Positions 31,850-43,656 of a stretch of DNA of 64,000 nt are shown piece by piece. Made by a program: the position numbers and the translations under genes. Under the pieces are notes generated by a model. It did no database searches. It worked only from the letters and a program-made list of their open reading frames with translations, and had not been told where the DNA came from. How positions within the stretch are numbered: position 1 is the stretch's first letter; every line of letters begins with the position of its first letter. Source of the DNA: Paragordius varius (taxonomy: Eukaryota > Nematomorpha); assembly GCA_964247055.1 (NCBI GenBank), contig OZ176050.1, positions 14,694,001 to 14,758,000 on the forward strand, in the 5' to 3' direction.

Positions 31850-34090
31850 GGTAAAATTATCAGGATTCTAATAATGCTTTTAGTTTTGGGCCTTATACAT
31901 GATATTAAGAAATTATTTATAGTTTTGTGGTATAGAAGTATGGAGGGGGGATTAGAACTAGGAAAAGGTGGTACTGATTCCGGATTGGGGATGCTTCTTA
32001 TACTGGGCATAATTTGTTAACAATCAATTTTTTCGGATGTTAAGCACCAAGAGCTCGCAATACAATCGTGGTATTTCCATCTTTTTATGTTTTGTGCTTG
32101 AATAAAATAAAGGTATTAATTAGTTCGTTGATATTTGTCTATTTTTATATGCCTCAGTTAAGGATCGGTATCTGTTCTCAAATGGGCTCTATTATACAGC
32201 GGCTACCTTTGATAATTGGTATTAGGTTTAGTTTTAATGAAAGGTGCGTTGGGAAAAGGTGCTCCTTAATGCTATAATTTTTCATTATTTCGAAGTGCGT
32301 TATGTCGCATAATCCAGTGCGGAGAGTATCAAAGGCAATAATTAACTCATGAGAGAATGTTTCATTAGCCTCCCAACATCTTCTGCACAATGGATTTTCG
32401 GCCGTCCCTGGACAGCTATTCACAGGCAGCAGATTAAGGCGAGCCTTGTGAATAAACGCCAGGTTTTAAAAGATGTGTATGTTCCTGTCAGGATAAATTG
32501 AGATGAGGCAGGATGTTGAATGGTATCTTTACCCTGATTAGGAACAATCGGTTAATGATTGAAGGTTGCTTTTGGCGTTGTTTTTTCTTATTCACGATAC
32601 AATTATTCTTCTAGAATGGATAGCTTACTATCAAAGGTATTTCGGAACGACCATCTGAGCTCAAGCCTTTTTAAAGCCTGTCGGGCTTTCGTGAATATTG
32701 ATGACGAATCTGTAGTTTTTATTTGAATTTGGTTGTTGAGATTATGGTTTAACAGAGTGTCTTCCGAGTAAGTTGAGTTTGTATGTTTAGTAAGTGTATG
32801 TTTTAAGTCGTTTTTAGCTTAACTTGCTAAATTTTCATCGGCTGATGTTAATATTTTATACGTTGAGTCGATTTGTCCACCAGATTTGGAGGGGGCATAG
32901 AAATAATTTGTATTAGCTGAAGCGGGTAATGCTGTTAATTTTTTGATCTGTGTTTGTTTGACTGAATTATTAAGATCGGTTTTTTTATTGATTTCATTTT
33001 CAGGGAGTGAGTTTATCATCGTAGGAAAGATTAAGGACGTCTAGTTTTTGTTACTATGCCATAAATTGTGTTATATTTTAACGTTGTTTTTAGGTGTTCT
33101 TTGGGTGTCAGATTTCTTGAATGTTTGCAGAGATGGAAACAATATAACAAAATGGTTTAAGTGGGATTTCCAATTATTTCATATAATCAATTCCAATGAG
33201 TTTTGAGGTCCCACTCACTTTGTTAGGATGAGTATTAACGGGAGAGCTAGGTGGATCAACAAAGTTTACTGAATAATGGGTTGGAGATGACTTGACAACC
33301 TTAGGCTTATTAGACGGATTGAATCGGGAATTTGACAAACTTGACGGTTTGGTATGAGAAGAATCACGAGGTAAATTATGAGATCTTTTATGAGATGGTA
33401 GAGAGAGAGACATACGCTTGGGAAACGACAAGTCAGACTCATCACATGCGTGAGGCATTTGGACAATAGGAGATTTGGTAACGCAAAAAATACACTCTTT
33501 CATATGTATGCTTGGGTGGATGAATAGATAAAACTTTGTTACAAGGTTTGCATATATTAACTTTTGATTAGTTCTTTATAGAGACCAGCTTAATATGACG
33601 TAGAAGAGACTGTCTCTGGCTGTCCAGGATTACAACAAAACTTATGTTTACAAGATTTAACGGGCATACGAAATGGTTAGGCAATGCAGAAGTAAATAGT
33701 TGGGGTTTTGTCTTGCAGTGTAGGTTGATGTGGCATCACCTCCAATAGGTCACCATCATTATCATCATGATTATTATTTATCTTAAGCATTTTGTTGGCT
33801 GGATGGACAAGATCAAGGGTGGTCTTGCGTTTAATGTTTGAGTTGTGAGATTTGGCCTTAGCTGACTATAGAATTAGAAGAGAGGGATGGAAATTGGTGT
33901 TCATAGAGAAAGAGAGCCAATATCAAATGTAGGAGCGGAGGATGGGTTAACGCAGTATGATGGCTGGCTTTGGGTATTGACCGTGATGACAGGGGTATGG
34001 CAGAGGGATGTCTTGCAGTATACTGGTTGATTATCATTATCACTTATTGTAAGGGGAAATGTTTTGAATATTGTTGGAGCAATCAATAAG
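31850..34090 (-). mobile_element. R2/NeSL-type LINE, rearranged copy (N-terminal and C-terminal parts, RT core missing)
   Basis: On the minus strand, going from high to low coordinates. A Ser/Pro-rich N-terminal part with CxxC pairs comes first (KECIFCVTKS near 33500; ICKPCNK near 33550). The post-RT segment FYAPSKSGGQ at about 32900 is equivalent to the R2-type LYAPxxxGGLG. Then comes FIHKARLNLLPVN at about 32430 running into the zinc-knuckle CPGTAENPLCRRCW and H of the C-terminal domain. A diverged endonuclease-side piece lies towards 31950. The RT core between about 33050 and 33170 is absent. Frames are broken in several places, so it is a dead LINE. These motifs point to the RLE-endonuclease LINEs (R2/R4/NeSL group). 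Confidence 0.7.
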
Positions 34091-34178
34091 GTTGCTTGAT
34101 ATCATATCTAAAATAAAAATAAACAAGATATAATATAAGGAGGAAAATTAGATGGATCAAAGGAGTAGAGAATGGAAA
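33808..34178. repeat. left arm of a 370-400 bp inverted repeat (LINE 5' regions)
   Basis: The reverse complement matches 34337-34735: TCTACTCCTTTGATCCATCT / TCTGCTTCTTTGGTCCATCT, CAACCAGTATACTGCAAGAC-type words, CTCTTTCTCTATGAACACCA and the end CTCAACTCAAAY. The arms are separated by about 160 bp. Confidence 0.8.
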
Positions 34179-34336
34179 TATATAAAACTCCAATCACCCG
34201 GATATGAAACACATGAAGTAAAAAACAATATAAAGATAAAAAGATGGAGAGAGGCTCGAATTCAATGCAAAATTTTGAACGCACGATATAACGAGAAAAA
34301 GATGGAGGAAGTAATCAAAAGCCGTTGACGGGTTCT

Positions 34337-34735
34337 GTATATTTTCATTCTCTGCTTCTTTGGTCCATCTAACTTTCCCCCTTATATATTATATTTTGTT
34401 TATTTTTATTTAGGAATGATTTCAAGCAACCATTTTGTTTGCTCCAACAATTACAAATCATGTCTTCCCCTACAATATGTGATAATGATAACCAACCAGT
34501 ATACTGCAAGACTGCCATACCTCTGTTACTACAGTCAACACTCAAAGTCAGCCATCATACTGAGTCAACCCGTCCACCGCTCTTGTATCTGATATTGGCT
34601 CTCTTTCTCTATGAACACCAATTCCTATTTATTAATCCATTCCCAAATTTACCACATCGTGCTCACAACTAATCAGTCAGCTAACGCTAAATTTCTCAAC
34701 TCAAATGTGAAACGCAAAACCTTGATTAAACATTA
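34337..34735 (+). mobile_element. R2/NeSL-type LINE 5' fragment, head-to-head with the previous copy
   Basis: The plus-strand counterpart of the N-terminal region at 33808-34178. The translated words DNDNQPVYCKT and ILALFLYEHQF occur in both arms. Either two elements inserted head to head, or one element underwent a 5' inversion. No RT part follows on this strand. Confidence 0.65.
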
Positions 34736-35014
34736 ATTTATTGTTGTTGTTTGTTTCATTGGTGCATATATATATTTTCATGGCCCCTAGTTAGTTCATG
34801 ACAGTGGAATTCAAGAAATTAGGACACTTTTTCAATTAAACCGAGGCCTAACTTGTGTGTTAATTTCTATAGAAACGCTAAATTATATTAATTTGTATTT
34901 TTTTAGGGGATGTCAAATCCTAACCGACACAGCTGTTACAGATGCAGGGTGAATGTAGTTTTTTGAATACGGAAAATGTTTTACATCAACTTAATTCCCC
35001 TCCATTGAATCAAG

Positions 35015-35699
35015 ACAACATTCTTCTGCTTCTCATGGACCTCAAAACAATGTTCAAAACAGCGACGCTCAAAACAAAACTCTACCAGGTTTTGTATAAA
35101 TATAATTACTGTTATTAACCAGGGGTATTTTAAAAATTATGGGCATTAATAAATATTTTATTTAATGTATCCCTATTAGGAAAAGGCAGTAACATGGATA
35201 ATCTGCGGTATTACCGTCAAAAATATGTCCTTTTACATCAAATTTTTGTAATAAAGGTATTTTACTGGATTTAATACACATATATATAATTATATATATA
35301 TATATATATATATCTTAGTTAAGTAGTTTTATAAAGAAAAGTTGCTTAATGTAGAAAATAATTATTTTTTTAGAAAGGGTAGGACTCCGTATTCGGAATT
35401 TTCGTCCAGGAAGTATTTATAATTATACTTCGTGGTAATCTGAGGCGATTTTTTTACGCGGTCTCTAATGATAAAAATTTCTGATTTAACTACGCACGCT
35501 TTTTGATATATAGATAGGACCGACGGTTCTTATTTTTGCCTTGGTCAAAATCTGTTTTAATTATTATATTTTAGATAGAAAAACCTTATAGTTTTCTATA
35601 TGATAATTTTTTAACACACAGTTATGGAGAGAAAGATGCTTTGACATTTTCGGCGAATTACGTGAAGAATGGAATCATTTTGGGTGTCAGTGCCAGTTA
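35015..35699 (+). CDS. possible small spliced gene, unrecognised (low confidence)
   Basis: A chain of exon-like pieces with compatible phases can be drawn. About 35015-35088 has polar residues (SASHGPQNNVQNSDAQNKTL) ending CCAG|GTTTTG. 35180-35256 reads GSNMDNLRYYRQKYVLLHQ and ends AAAG|GTATTT. 35378-35411 reads GRTPYSEFSSR and ends AGGAA|GTATTT. 35629-35699 reads YGEKDALTFSANYVKNG and ends in TAG. The third acceptor (TTTAGAAAG) is weak, the start is not defined and no family is recognised. It could be a real small gene, a pseudogene, or chance openness in repeat debris. Confidence 0.25.
35279..35314. repeat. (TA)n microsatellite
   Basis: Nearly pure TA dinucleotide run with one interruption. 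Confidence 0.9.
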
Positions 35700-35745
35700 G
35701 TACAAGAAATCTCTTGCGCCAAAAAAAGCTTTTTAATCCTACAAA

Positions 35746-35850
35746 TACAGTAAAAATTGAAATCACACGGACAAAACGTAAAAATATATGGAATAATTTT
35801 TTTTGAAAGACCTCTGTACTTTTTTTTACATTTTGTTTAGGTAGGAAAGT
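35746..35850. mobile_element. MITE family C, half copy
   Basis: TACAGTAAAAATTGAAATCA, CGGACAAAACGTAAAAATAT and GAAAGACCTCTGTACTTTTT follow the family C terminus closely, including its outer TA-CAGT. No second inverted end is evident next to it. Confidence 0.55.
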
Positions 35851-35899
35851 TTCCTTTTGGGATATGATCGAGGATTTGATTATATATGGTTATATTTGG

Positions 35900-36945
35900 A
35901 TTTGGCGAGTTAATGTTTTAATAGAGCCAATTTGTTTGTATTGATTATTATGTTGATTGAAGTTATTGCTCTGCAGTCTGAACTTTTATAGAGAGCATCA
36001 GCTTGGTGTGCAATGATTACCAAATCATCTGCATAGGCTAAGCCTGTGACGGTGTGTTGTGTAACTTTAATAGAGGCTTGAGGGCCAAGTTAAACAGTGT
36101 TCCGGAGAGAGGGCAGCCTTGTTTAATGCTCTTTAGAAACGAGAAAAGTCATCTGACAGTTGGTTTTGGGTATAGATTTGGGTTTTAAAATTAGTTATAT
36201 TTTGAATGATAATATTTTTTAGTAAGGTGTTTTTTGGAAAGTGATTAATTGTATTGATGAGTATGTTGTGCGGAATCGAATCAATGGCTTTGTTAATATC
36301 AAGGAATGCTATTAGTAGTTTTTTTTGTTTAGCATTCTTTATTTTTTGTTCAATCACATAATTGTCTAATACTCCATCAAAGGGCATAAGCCTTTTAGAT
36401 TAGGGTGAATTAAGGTTTTGTCCCTTATGGTTTTGAGTAAGGTTTGGTTCCCAAATTTAAAGAAAATTCTGTACAGTGTATTAGATATAGTTATGGGTCT
36501 AAAATTTTTTATGTCCTTTGTTTTACCCTTTTTATGGATTAATTGTTTTGGAGTTAAGCCACTCATCGGGTATTGCCCCAGCTAATTATTTTTATAATGG
36601 GTGATTTAGCCTCTATTCTAGCCAGGTATAGTAGGTAATACTGTTCGGACCTGATGATGTAGCTTTATATCTTAAAAGTTGTTTAGTGACATCATTATAT
36701 GATATTGAAAGGGGGCGAAATGCTACAGTATGTGGTTGGGGTTGATCAGATGTTATAGCGGTTTCTGTAAAAGATTCTTTTAAATAGGGATAAATAATAT
36801 CTTTTGCGATGGGACAATAAGTTGGATTGCCGTCTATTATGGGTCTTGTTGTTCGCTTGGGTTTAAATTTATAAAGTTTTATATTTTGATGGATCTTTGT
36901 TATGTTATGAGGTGTGGGATATCTCCACAAAAAATATTATTAATC
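35900..36945 (-). mobile_element. R2/NeSL-type LINE fragment with reverse transcriptase core
   Basis: On the minus strand. The region before the RT core has VTKQLLRYKATSSGPNSITY (family V..L...KA.GPDGI) near 36630. It is followed by LIHKKGKTKDIKNFRPITIS with NTLYRIF near 36480-36540, AFLDINKAIDSIPHNIL near 36270-36320, KQGCPLSGTLFNLAL near 36090-36120 and AYADDLVIIAHQADAL near 36000-36040. These are RT motifs 0-5, including the YADD catalytic box. The pieces lie in more than one frame with stops, so this copy is inactive. The endonuclease part is not attached. Confidence 0.85.
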
Positions 36946-37145
36946 CCCCTAAGTGGAACTTAACAACAGTTTCTCAAGAATTTCAGGAGCTCGCATATAA
37001 TCCAACTAGGGACAATACCGCATGATTTTTGCTCTAAAACCATTCTAATCCACAAAAACGGTAACACAAACGAGATAAGAAATTTTAGATCAATAACCAT
37101 TTCTAATACAATGTATCGAATATTCTTTGAATTTTTAATCAAGCA
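36940..37145 (+). mobile_element. LINE reverse transcriptase fragment, plus strand
   Basis: About 37030-37145 reads KTILIHKNGNTNEIRNFRSI, then TISNTMYRIFFEFLI, the same RT motifs as the minus-strand fragment beside it but in the opposite orientation. Upstream, KWNLTTVSQEFQELAYNP is in another frame. The sequence 37318-37425 (GATGGAAACAAT ... ATGGTTTAAGTGGG) matches 33130-33190 of the other LINE copy. Confidence 0.7.
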
Positions 37146-37428
37146 AGAAATAAATATCGTTCAATTTCATACAATGGCTGAAAACGCAAAAACTATTTAA
37201 TATGTTGCTTAAACTAAAACCCATAGAAAGAGTTATAATTTACGTATTTTTTACATATTGTGTTTAATAATTTTTATTGAATTACCTATATTTACACATT
37301 ATTAAAAGGTTTGGATAGATGGAAACAATTTAATAATCAATGCTTTATTTCCTAAATTATCAGACACAATGGTTTAAGTGGGTTTTGTTTTCAATTATTT
37401 CATATAATTAATTTGAATTATACAAACA

Positions 37429-37839
37429 ATGCTGAAATTATATTTAATAAATGTTTTATTGACCATTTTTTGTGTTAGTCAAAGAAAATGGACCCCGGAA
37501 AAGACTGAAATAGCCACACGTCTCTTCTTAAATCAATCAATCTCGCCGATTCCTTTGAAATCTATGCAAATCATATTAAACATGTCTAAATCAACTGTTT
37601 GTAAATATAGAAGGAGGTATTTATGTGGATTTCCAATGCAAATGAATATAACAGCGAAAAAGAAAGATGAAAAGATTATGGTAATGGCTAAAATTGAAAA
37701 AAATTTCAAAGAGGTCAATCAATTAACCTTTGATCAAATACTGGCAAGAATGTCACCTTCCTTGAAAATGTCGAAATACAAACTTCGAAAATATCATAAA
37801 AAGCATAAAAGTGTGCGCAAACAAATTTATATTTTTTAA
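37429..37839 (+). CDS. two-HTH small protein, isolated third copy of exon 2
   Basis: One open frame of 136 codons. From RKWTPEKTEIATRLFLNQ on it matches exon 2 of the two-exon gene at 4139-4821 and 39816-40485 (LNMSKSTVCKYRRRY, LTFDQILARMSPSLKMSKYK). The homologous part starts after TGTGTTAG at about 37478; the first 16 codons are unrelated. No exon 1 equivalent is visible upstream, where there is LINE-derived sequence instead. It is therefore a lone exon copy, more diverged than the other two. Real expression is doubtful. Confidence 0.5.
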   Translation: MLKLYLINVLLTIFCVSQRKWTPEKTEIATRLFLNQSISPIPLKSMQIILNMSKSTVCKYRRRYLCGFPMQMNITAKKKDEKIMVMAKIEKNFKEVNQLTFDQILARMSPSLKMSKYKLRKYHKKHKSVRKQIYIF

Positions 37840-38699
37840 CTTTTTGATTACTACAAATCAGTGTAATATAATTACAATGGGTAATAAATGTAAATCTCAA
37901 ATTTACAAGATAAATTTGTGTGAATCTAAACTAATAAATTTATGTGATTGTGGAATATTGAAATTTTATGATTGAAGCCCCTAGTGTAGCCCACTTTTTT
38001 GTATTAGCTTAGTTAGACCCCATGCGTTAAGAAATTATAGATTTTAAAAAAGCAAGTCTTTAAAGATCCCATTTTTGCGAGGAATATGCTAATTCTAATC
38101 CAAAACTAGAAAGTTTATACTTTTTTATGAATGCCCAAACAAAGTCGGCTCACATTTTCGATTTAACCGCTATGTTAAGACTTTCCTTGGAGAAGAACTA
38201 GATCCCTGAAAAATTTACCCATTTCGCCCAAGTTAGTAGACTATAATTACACTAGTCGACAAATTTGGACATTTAAAGCACCACCACTCAAAATTTTACA
38301 TGATGACTAATTTCAGTGTTATAACCGAATCTGAAAAAAATTTCGATCACTCCAATGAGAATTTTGTAATAATATGAGTTTTTCAATTTTTTGAAAAACA
38401 AGAGAAAATCGCGATAAAATTAAATATAAAGTTACTATATTATAAAATTAATATCATTAAATAAAGCGTTTTATACTCTATCTTTTGAATATAAAAATGT
38501 CATTTAAATATCAGGGAAAACAAATTGTACGGATATAAACGTCAAAATTTTTTTAAGGTAATTAACACGTATAATTTATTTTAAAAAATACTAAGTTTGT
38601 AGTTTTAACCTTCGACTTTCAGATAGATATTTTTTTTTAGTTTTGGTTATTTATAGTATATAATAGGCTCTTCGGTTGATTCTTACAAAAAATTAATAT
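37840..38699. other. AT-rich stretch without recognised gene
   Basis: No gene. At about 38515-38600 ACGGATATAAACGTCAAAAT faintly resembles the MITE family C terminus. Confidence 0.45.
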
Positions 38700-39815
38700 A
38701 TGAGGGGTTTGAAATTCTGAAATTCCGGACACGTCTGAATTGGATGAGTTTCTTAATATAATGGCAAACATGTTGATATCTCACAGTAGAAATTATAAAT
38801 ATGTGTTAAATTTTATAAAATATTTTTCCAAAATAATGGATATTATGATTGAAAATTTATTAATAGTAAATTCTATTGCGAGATTCAAGATATTTTATAG
38901 CATCGTAAAAGCGGTATAAAAAATTATTTGAATTCATATGACCTCATAGGTCTTAAAAAACGTGCCTTCAATTAGGGTGCATTATGCATTGTGATACCTA
39001 TCCAGCAACCAGAAAACCGCTCACCTAAAATTTTGACTTTATATAGGAAATAAACAAATATCGATTCCCTATTCATTAGGTTTCTAAAATGCCCTTTTAA
39101 GCTTGTTTTTTAAGGTGGCTAATACTACCAAGCAAAAGGCTTACCCATTGGTATTTCAAAAATGCATTTGACAAATATTTGTTCCTGAGTCATACATCAG
39201 TTTTTGAAATTGCTTCAACGGCAAGTTATTTTAACATGATCGTGTTTTAAATAAATCAAGTCCTAACCAGCGGAGACGCTTAATTAAAATTTATATTATG
39301 TGAAAAATTGCTAATATTGATTTCTTTTAATTTTTTTAATAAAAACTTCAAAAAAGGAATTTTTAGGAAGCTTAAGTCAACGTTCGGCATAAGTTTTTTG
39401 CCCTTTACAGAAAATATCTCTTATTAAACAATATGCTCTTATATATTTCTGAAAGTTACCTTCAAAGCCACGATTATTTTTGGTGGCACATTTTAAAGCA
39501 GGCACTCAATTCAGCGGCTAAAATTTTTGCCTTTATACGAAACCATTAATGATTTAAAAAGAATATCTTGGGCGAGTATGGTTAAAAAAATGTATATTTG
39601 GGGAACTAGGTTATCCAGAATTTGGGGAGGGGCAAATTAGAGCCGAATATATTTGGCGTAAAAAGGGATTTTAAGCCTTTTTGGATTAAAAATGTAAATT
39701 AGTATACACATTTATAGCTTGAAATAAAATATAACAATTTATTTTAACGTTGAATTCATTATGTTATATATTTATTTAATATTCCGATAGATGTAAAAAG
39801 GTTAGGAAATTAAGT

Positions 39816-40485
39816 CTATTTCCGCATGCTTTCACGCTTTTTGAGATATTTTCGAAGTTTATATTTTGACATTTTCAAGGAGGGTGACATTCTTGCCAGT
39901 ATTTGATCAAAGGTTAATTGATTGTCCTCTTTGAAAATTTTTTCAAGTTTAGCCATTACCATAACCTCTTCATCTGCCTTTTTCCCTGTTATTTTCATTT
40001 GCATTGGAAATCCAAATAAATACCTTCTCCTATATTTACAAACAGTTGCTCTAGACATGTTTAATATGATTTGCATAGATTTCAATGGAATCGGCGAGAT
40101 TGATTGATTTGAAAAGAGACGTGTGGCTATTTCAGTCTTTTCTGAGGTCCATTTTTCTCTTCCTAAAATGTAAAAAACGATTAATGAAACAAATATGTTT
40201 TTTATGTGACCGATAATAATTTTAAATATAGTTCAACTATTGTTTGTATAGATTGATATGTATAATTGTAGGGCTATCGAAACCCACATAAAACATTTTA
40301 TTATTGTGCATGAAAAAAGCAAGTTATTTGGCAAATTAAAGCTATAATTAAAAAAATTTTCCCTGTCCATATGTTATAAATCTTCTGTTATATTATAAAA
40401 ATATTAGATAACACAATATCTAAAATACAATACTTTTCCTTTGGGGTTTAGGCAACTTCTCATCTGATGTTGTCTTTTCAGTCAT
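39816..40485 (-). CDS. two-exon small protein with two helix-turn-helix motifs, copy 2
   Basis: Exon 1 complement(40434-40485) starts ATGACTGAAAAGACAACATC and ends AGGAAAA|GTATTG. Exon 2 complement(39816-40162) starts after CATTTTAG. Phases agree and give 132 residues, four shorter at the C-terminus than copy 1 because of an earlier stop. Exon 1 differs from copy 1 by one residue (A2T). Exon 2 shows a handful of amino-acid differences (LNMSRATVCKYRRRY here against LNMSKSTVCKYRRRY) and no indels. The intron (about 270 bases) is the same length class as in copy 1 but more diverged. The role is inferred only from the resemblance to transposase DNA-binding domains; there is no catalytic domain. 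Confidence 0.6.
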
Positions 40486-40786
40486 TTAAAATGAAATAAA
40501 CGTTAAGAGAGTAATGGGGTTGTTTATAGAAAATGGATATCAATCAAGTTAAACAGTACAGTTTAAAAACAATCATAAAATTAATTAGTTTCACACAAAT
40601 AACGAATTTATAATTTAATCGTCTGCCATTTCACTATTTGTTAAAATTAATGTACTTTTTATTTCATATGTAAAGATAGAAAGAATGTTGTAATATAAAA
40701 AATATCTCAACTAAAACTTATTGGTCAGTTGATTCAAAAAAATTATATTGTAATAGAAATTATTTATAAAAAATTATGCTTTATTA

Positions 40787-41174
40787 TATACCATTTACAG
40801 TTTAAATTCACCCTTGAACAATTCAAATTCACCCTCGAACAATTCAAATTCACCTTGAACAATTCAAATTCACCCTCGAACAATTCAAATTCACCCTAAA
40901 AATAAATTATGTGTTTTCGAACTAATATAACTCATTATTAATATAAAATATATCTTTATGGCATAATTAATTATTTTTTTCAGTATTATTTTAATTTAAA
41001 AAAAAATTTTATTTTTTAAAAATATATTAAAATATTGGTAATTTTTAATCTTAAAAAACATATAATTATTTCAGGGTGAATTTGAATTGTTTAAGGGTAA
41101 ATTGAATAGGGGGAAATTGAATTGTTTAAGGGTAAATTGAATAAGGGTGAAATTGAATTGTAAATGATATATAT
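40787..41174. mobile_element. palindromic MITE family A, copy 2
   Basis: Starts TATACCATTTACAG and ends GTAAATGATATA. The left side has five tandem units of about 20 bp of the type AACAATTCAAATTCACCCT. The right side has several inverted units (GGGTGAATTTGAATTGTTTA). The copy 1 locus of the host repeat (near 5115) lacks the insertion, so the empty and filled sites can be compared. Confidence 0.85.
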
Positions 41175-43656
41175 TAAAATGGATCTGCACGTTCTGAACA
41201 CTGTTCGGAGATACCCAGTTTTTACCTAAGGGCTAGATCCCATCTATTTAAAATGATATATAAATCAGAAATAGTGCATAATGGCAGATTATTAATATAT
41301 TTGATCTATAAAACGCTCAAATGGCTTTAATATTAAAATTTAAGAAGACTCAAAACTACGGTGTGTTATTTAACTCAGTAGTACACAAACTGCGGCCCTA
41401 AAAGGGCTTTTGTATAGACCTGAAGTATCAATAAAATCATTTGATATACATATTTTGTGCTTATAACTGAAAAAGCTATGAATTTTTTTTCAATATTACA
41501 AAATAAATGGCCCTTGAAACAAGAAAAATATTTCGGCTCTTTTAAGTTTTATTTGTAAAATAACGTATCCTATTTGTATATGGCAGCACTTTCTCCATAC
41601 ATTTCGGTCCAACAATTTAGTAATTTTGTTTTTTAAACTTACTGTCATCAAAATTAAGTTTGCATTCAAAGCACTTTTAGATATCTTCACGCTAATATAT
41701 TTATTGCATTCCAAGCAGTCAGCGTTAAACTATTGCGCTTGAGAGTGCATTTTTATTTATCTCTAAGAACTGATTTTATAAAGTTTCGGGTTCATTCTTT
41801 AAATTTTAGAGCAAAGAAACTTACCCTCCGTTCAATGAATATTTACAAGTGGTATGTTTCTAAGACATTATAATTCTATGTTTTATTTATAGTAGCATCT
41901 ATATTCGGACCTTAGAATTTTTTGTAATTAATTTAAATTTGACTTTAATGATCGTTGCGATTGGGGGAAATACATGTCTATGATTTTTAGATCGGTTTTA
42001 CATATAAAAATTTCATTCCACGTGGATAAATATCCCAGTTACATAAAACTTCCCTGTCAACAAATAGTTTACCGTTGTTTTATATAGATATCGCATTACG
42101 GGACAAGTCTAGTTTTGTTTTGTCTAACAAAACAATACACTTAAAAATACCAAGTAGTAAATATTCGAATAAAGTATTTTATCGCAAAATTTTGAAAATA
42201 TTTTAAAAAGTTGCGTCTTTTTGCGATAATCTTAAGGAGAGGAGCGTGTTTTAATGATTTTTGGTGTCAATGGAGGCCTAATAAATAGGTTTTCCCATAT
42301 TTCCTTTGGCAAAAATATGTCTGCAAAATTTGTGTTACATCAATATTTTTATTATTAAATTTAAACCACAGGCTTGATCCCCCCTTTTAGTATGCAAAAA
42401 TATTTTTCTTTTTATTATATTACTTCTGCAGCCAACTTGTCAATTGCCTTAATCTTTAAATATTTTGACTTTTATCTGTGTAGCAATAACAAACAATCTG
42501 GATTTCGTTGGCAATTATAATTCTGTTAAAATTAAATGAATTTATTAGAGTAAATTTTCGATTACAAGTAATCTTTGTCAAACGCAAAAAATAAAATTAA
42601 AATATAAACTAATAATTTGTTGGCATTTTTTTCCATAATAAATAAATTATTTAGTGTGGTTTAATGACGCTTTAAATCTTTACTACCCTTAATTTCTTGT
42701 AAATACTTTGGTAAAAGAATGGAAAATATATTAGAAGCACTTTAATTAGATTGGTAGGGATTAAACCAAAAAGTACTGACCTATATATAAAGGGCAGCCG
42801 AATAAATATTTTTTGTCTCAAGGGCCGTGCACCATATAATAGCGACAGATGTTGCTTAAATGTTTGAGCGCATATGCAAATATTTTTACCCTAAATATGT
42901 ACATTTAAAAGCCATAAAAAGCACTTTTGGGGTTGTAATTAAGTACTATTGGTTTCAATTTCTATTTACCAATGTTCTACAACCTTAGTTGATAATCTCA
43001 TTTATATTTTTGAGCAAAATAAGTGTTTTTTTACATATTTATGCTGGTCAATAATAATTTTAAAAAATCTGGATATTGATAATTTTTTATTCAAGAATCA
43101 TCATATGTTAACCAATTTTTATTAATTTATATGCTTAAGAACCAAATTTATATATTTATCCAAAATAACATATAATAATTTTACTGAGGTCACAATTTAT
43201 TAAATCGAACTTTGTCATTAAATTTTAATCAATAAAACTTATACGGTAGATTTTAATTTTATTTATTATCATATATTAACTTTTAGAACTGGTAGAAAAA
43301 TGTAGATTCTAAGGTTTTTTTTGTTTTGAGCCTTTCCATTGATTTAGAAAAGTTAATACACTTTTGTGGTAACTTCTCCATATCGCTAACGCACAATTTG
43401 TCTTATTTATGCTAAATAAAATTTTTGGGTTATAGCTATATGCTTTATTCCTTAAAATATCATTTATATATAACATATGCTATATTAAAAACCACTTTTT
43501 TACAACAATTTAATTTTAGATGTTTGCTTTCAATAATAGCCTTTTCAAAAAATAACGCGCAAAAAGGCCGAGGATCAAAATATATACTAAATTATGATAT
43601 CAACTTTTATCAAAATGAATAATTTTTTATAAAAATTTATTTTTTAGAATATTTTT

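Larger units (their letters stand above)
38700..43150. repeat. 4.7 kb dispersed element, copy 2
   Basis: Collinear with 2330-7078. It lacks about 600 bp found there and instead carries MITE A at 40787-41174. Its right end abuts the tandem array at about 43179. Boundaries are approximate. Confidence 0.75.
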
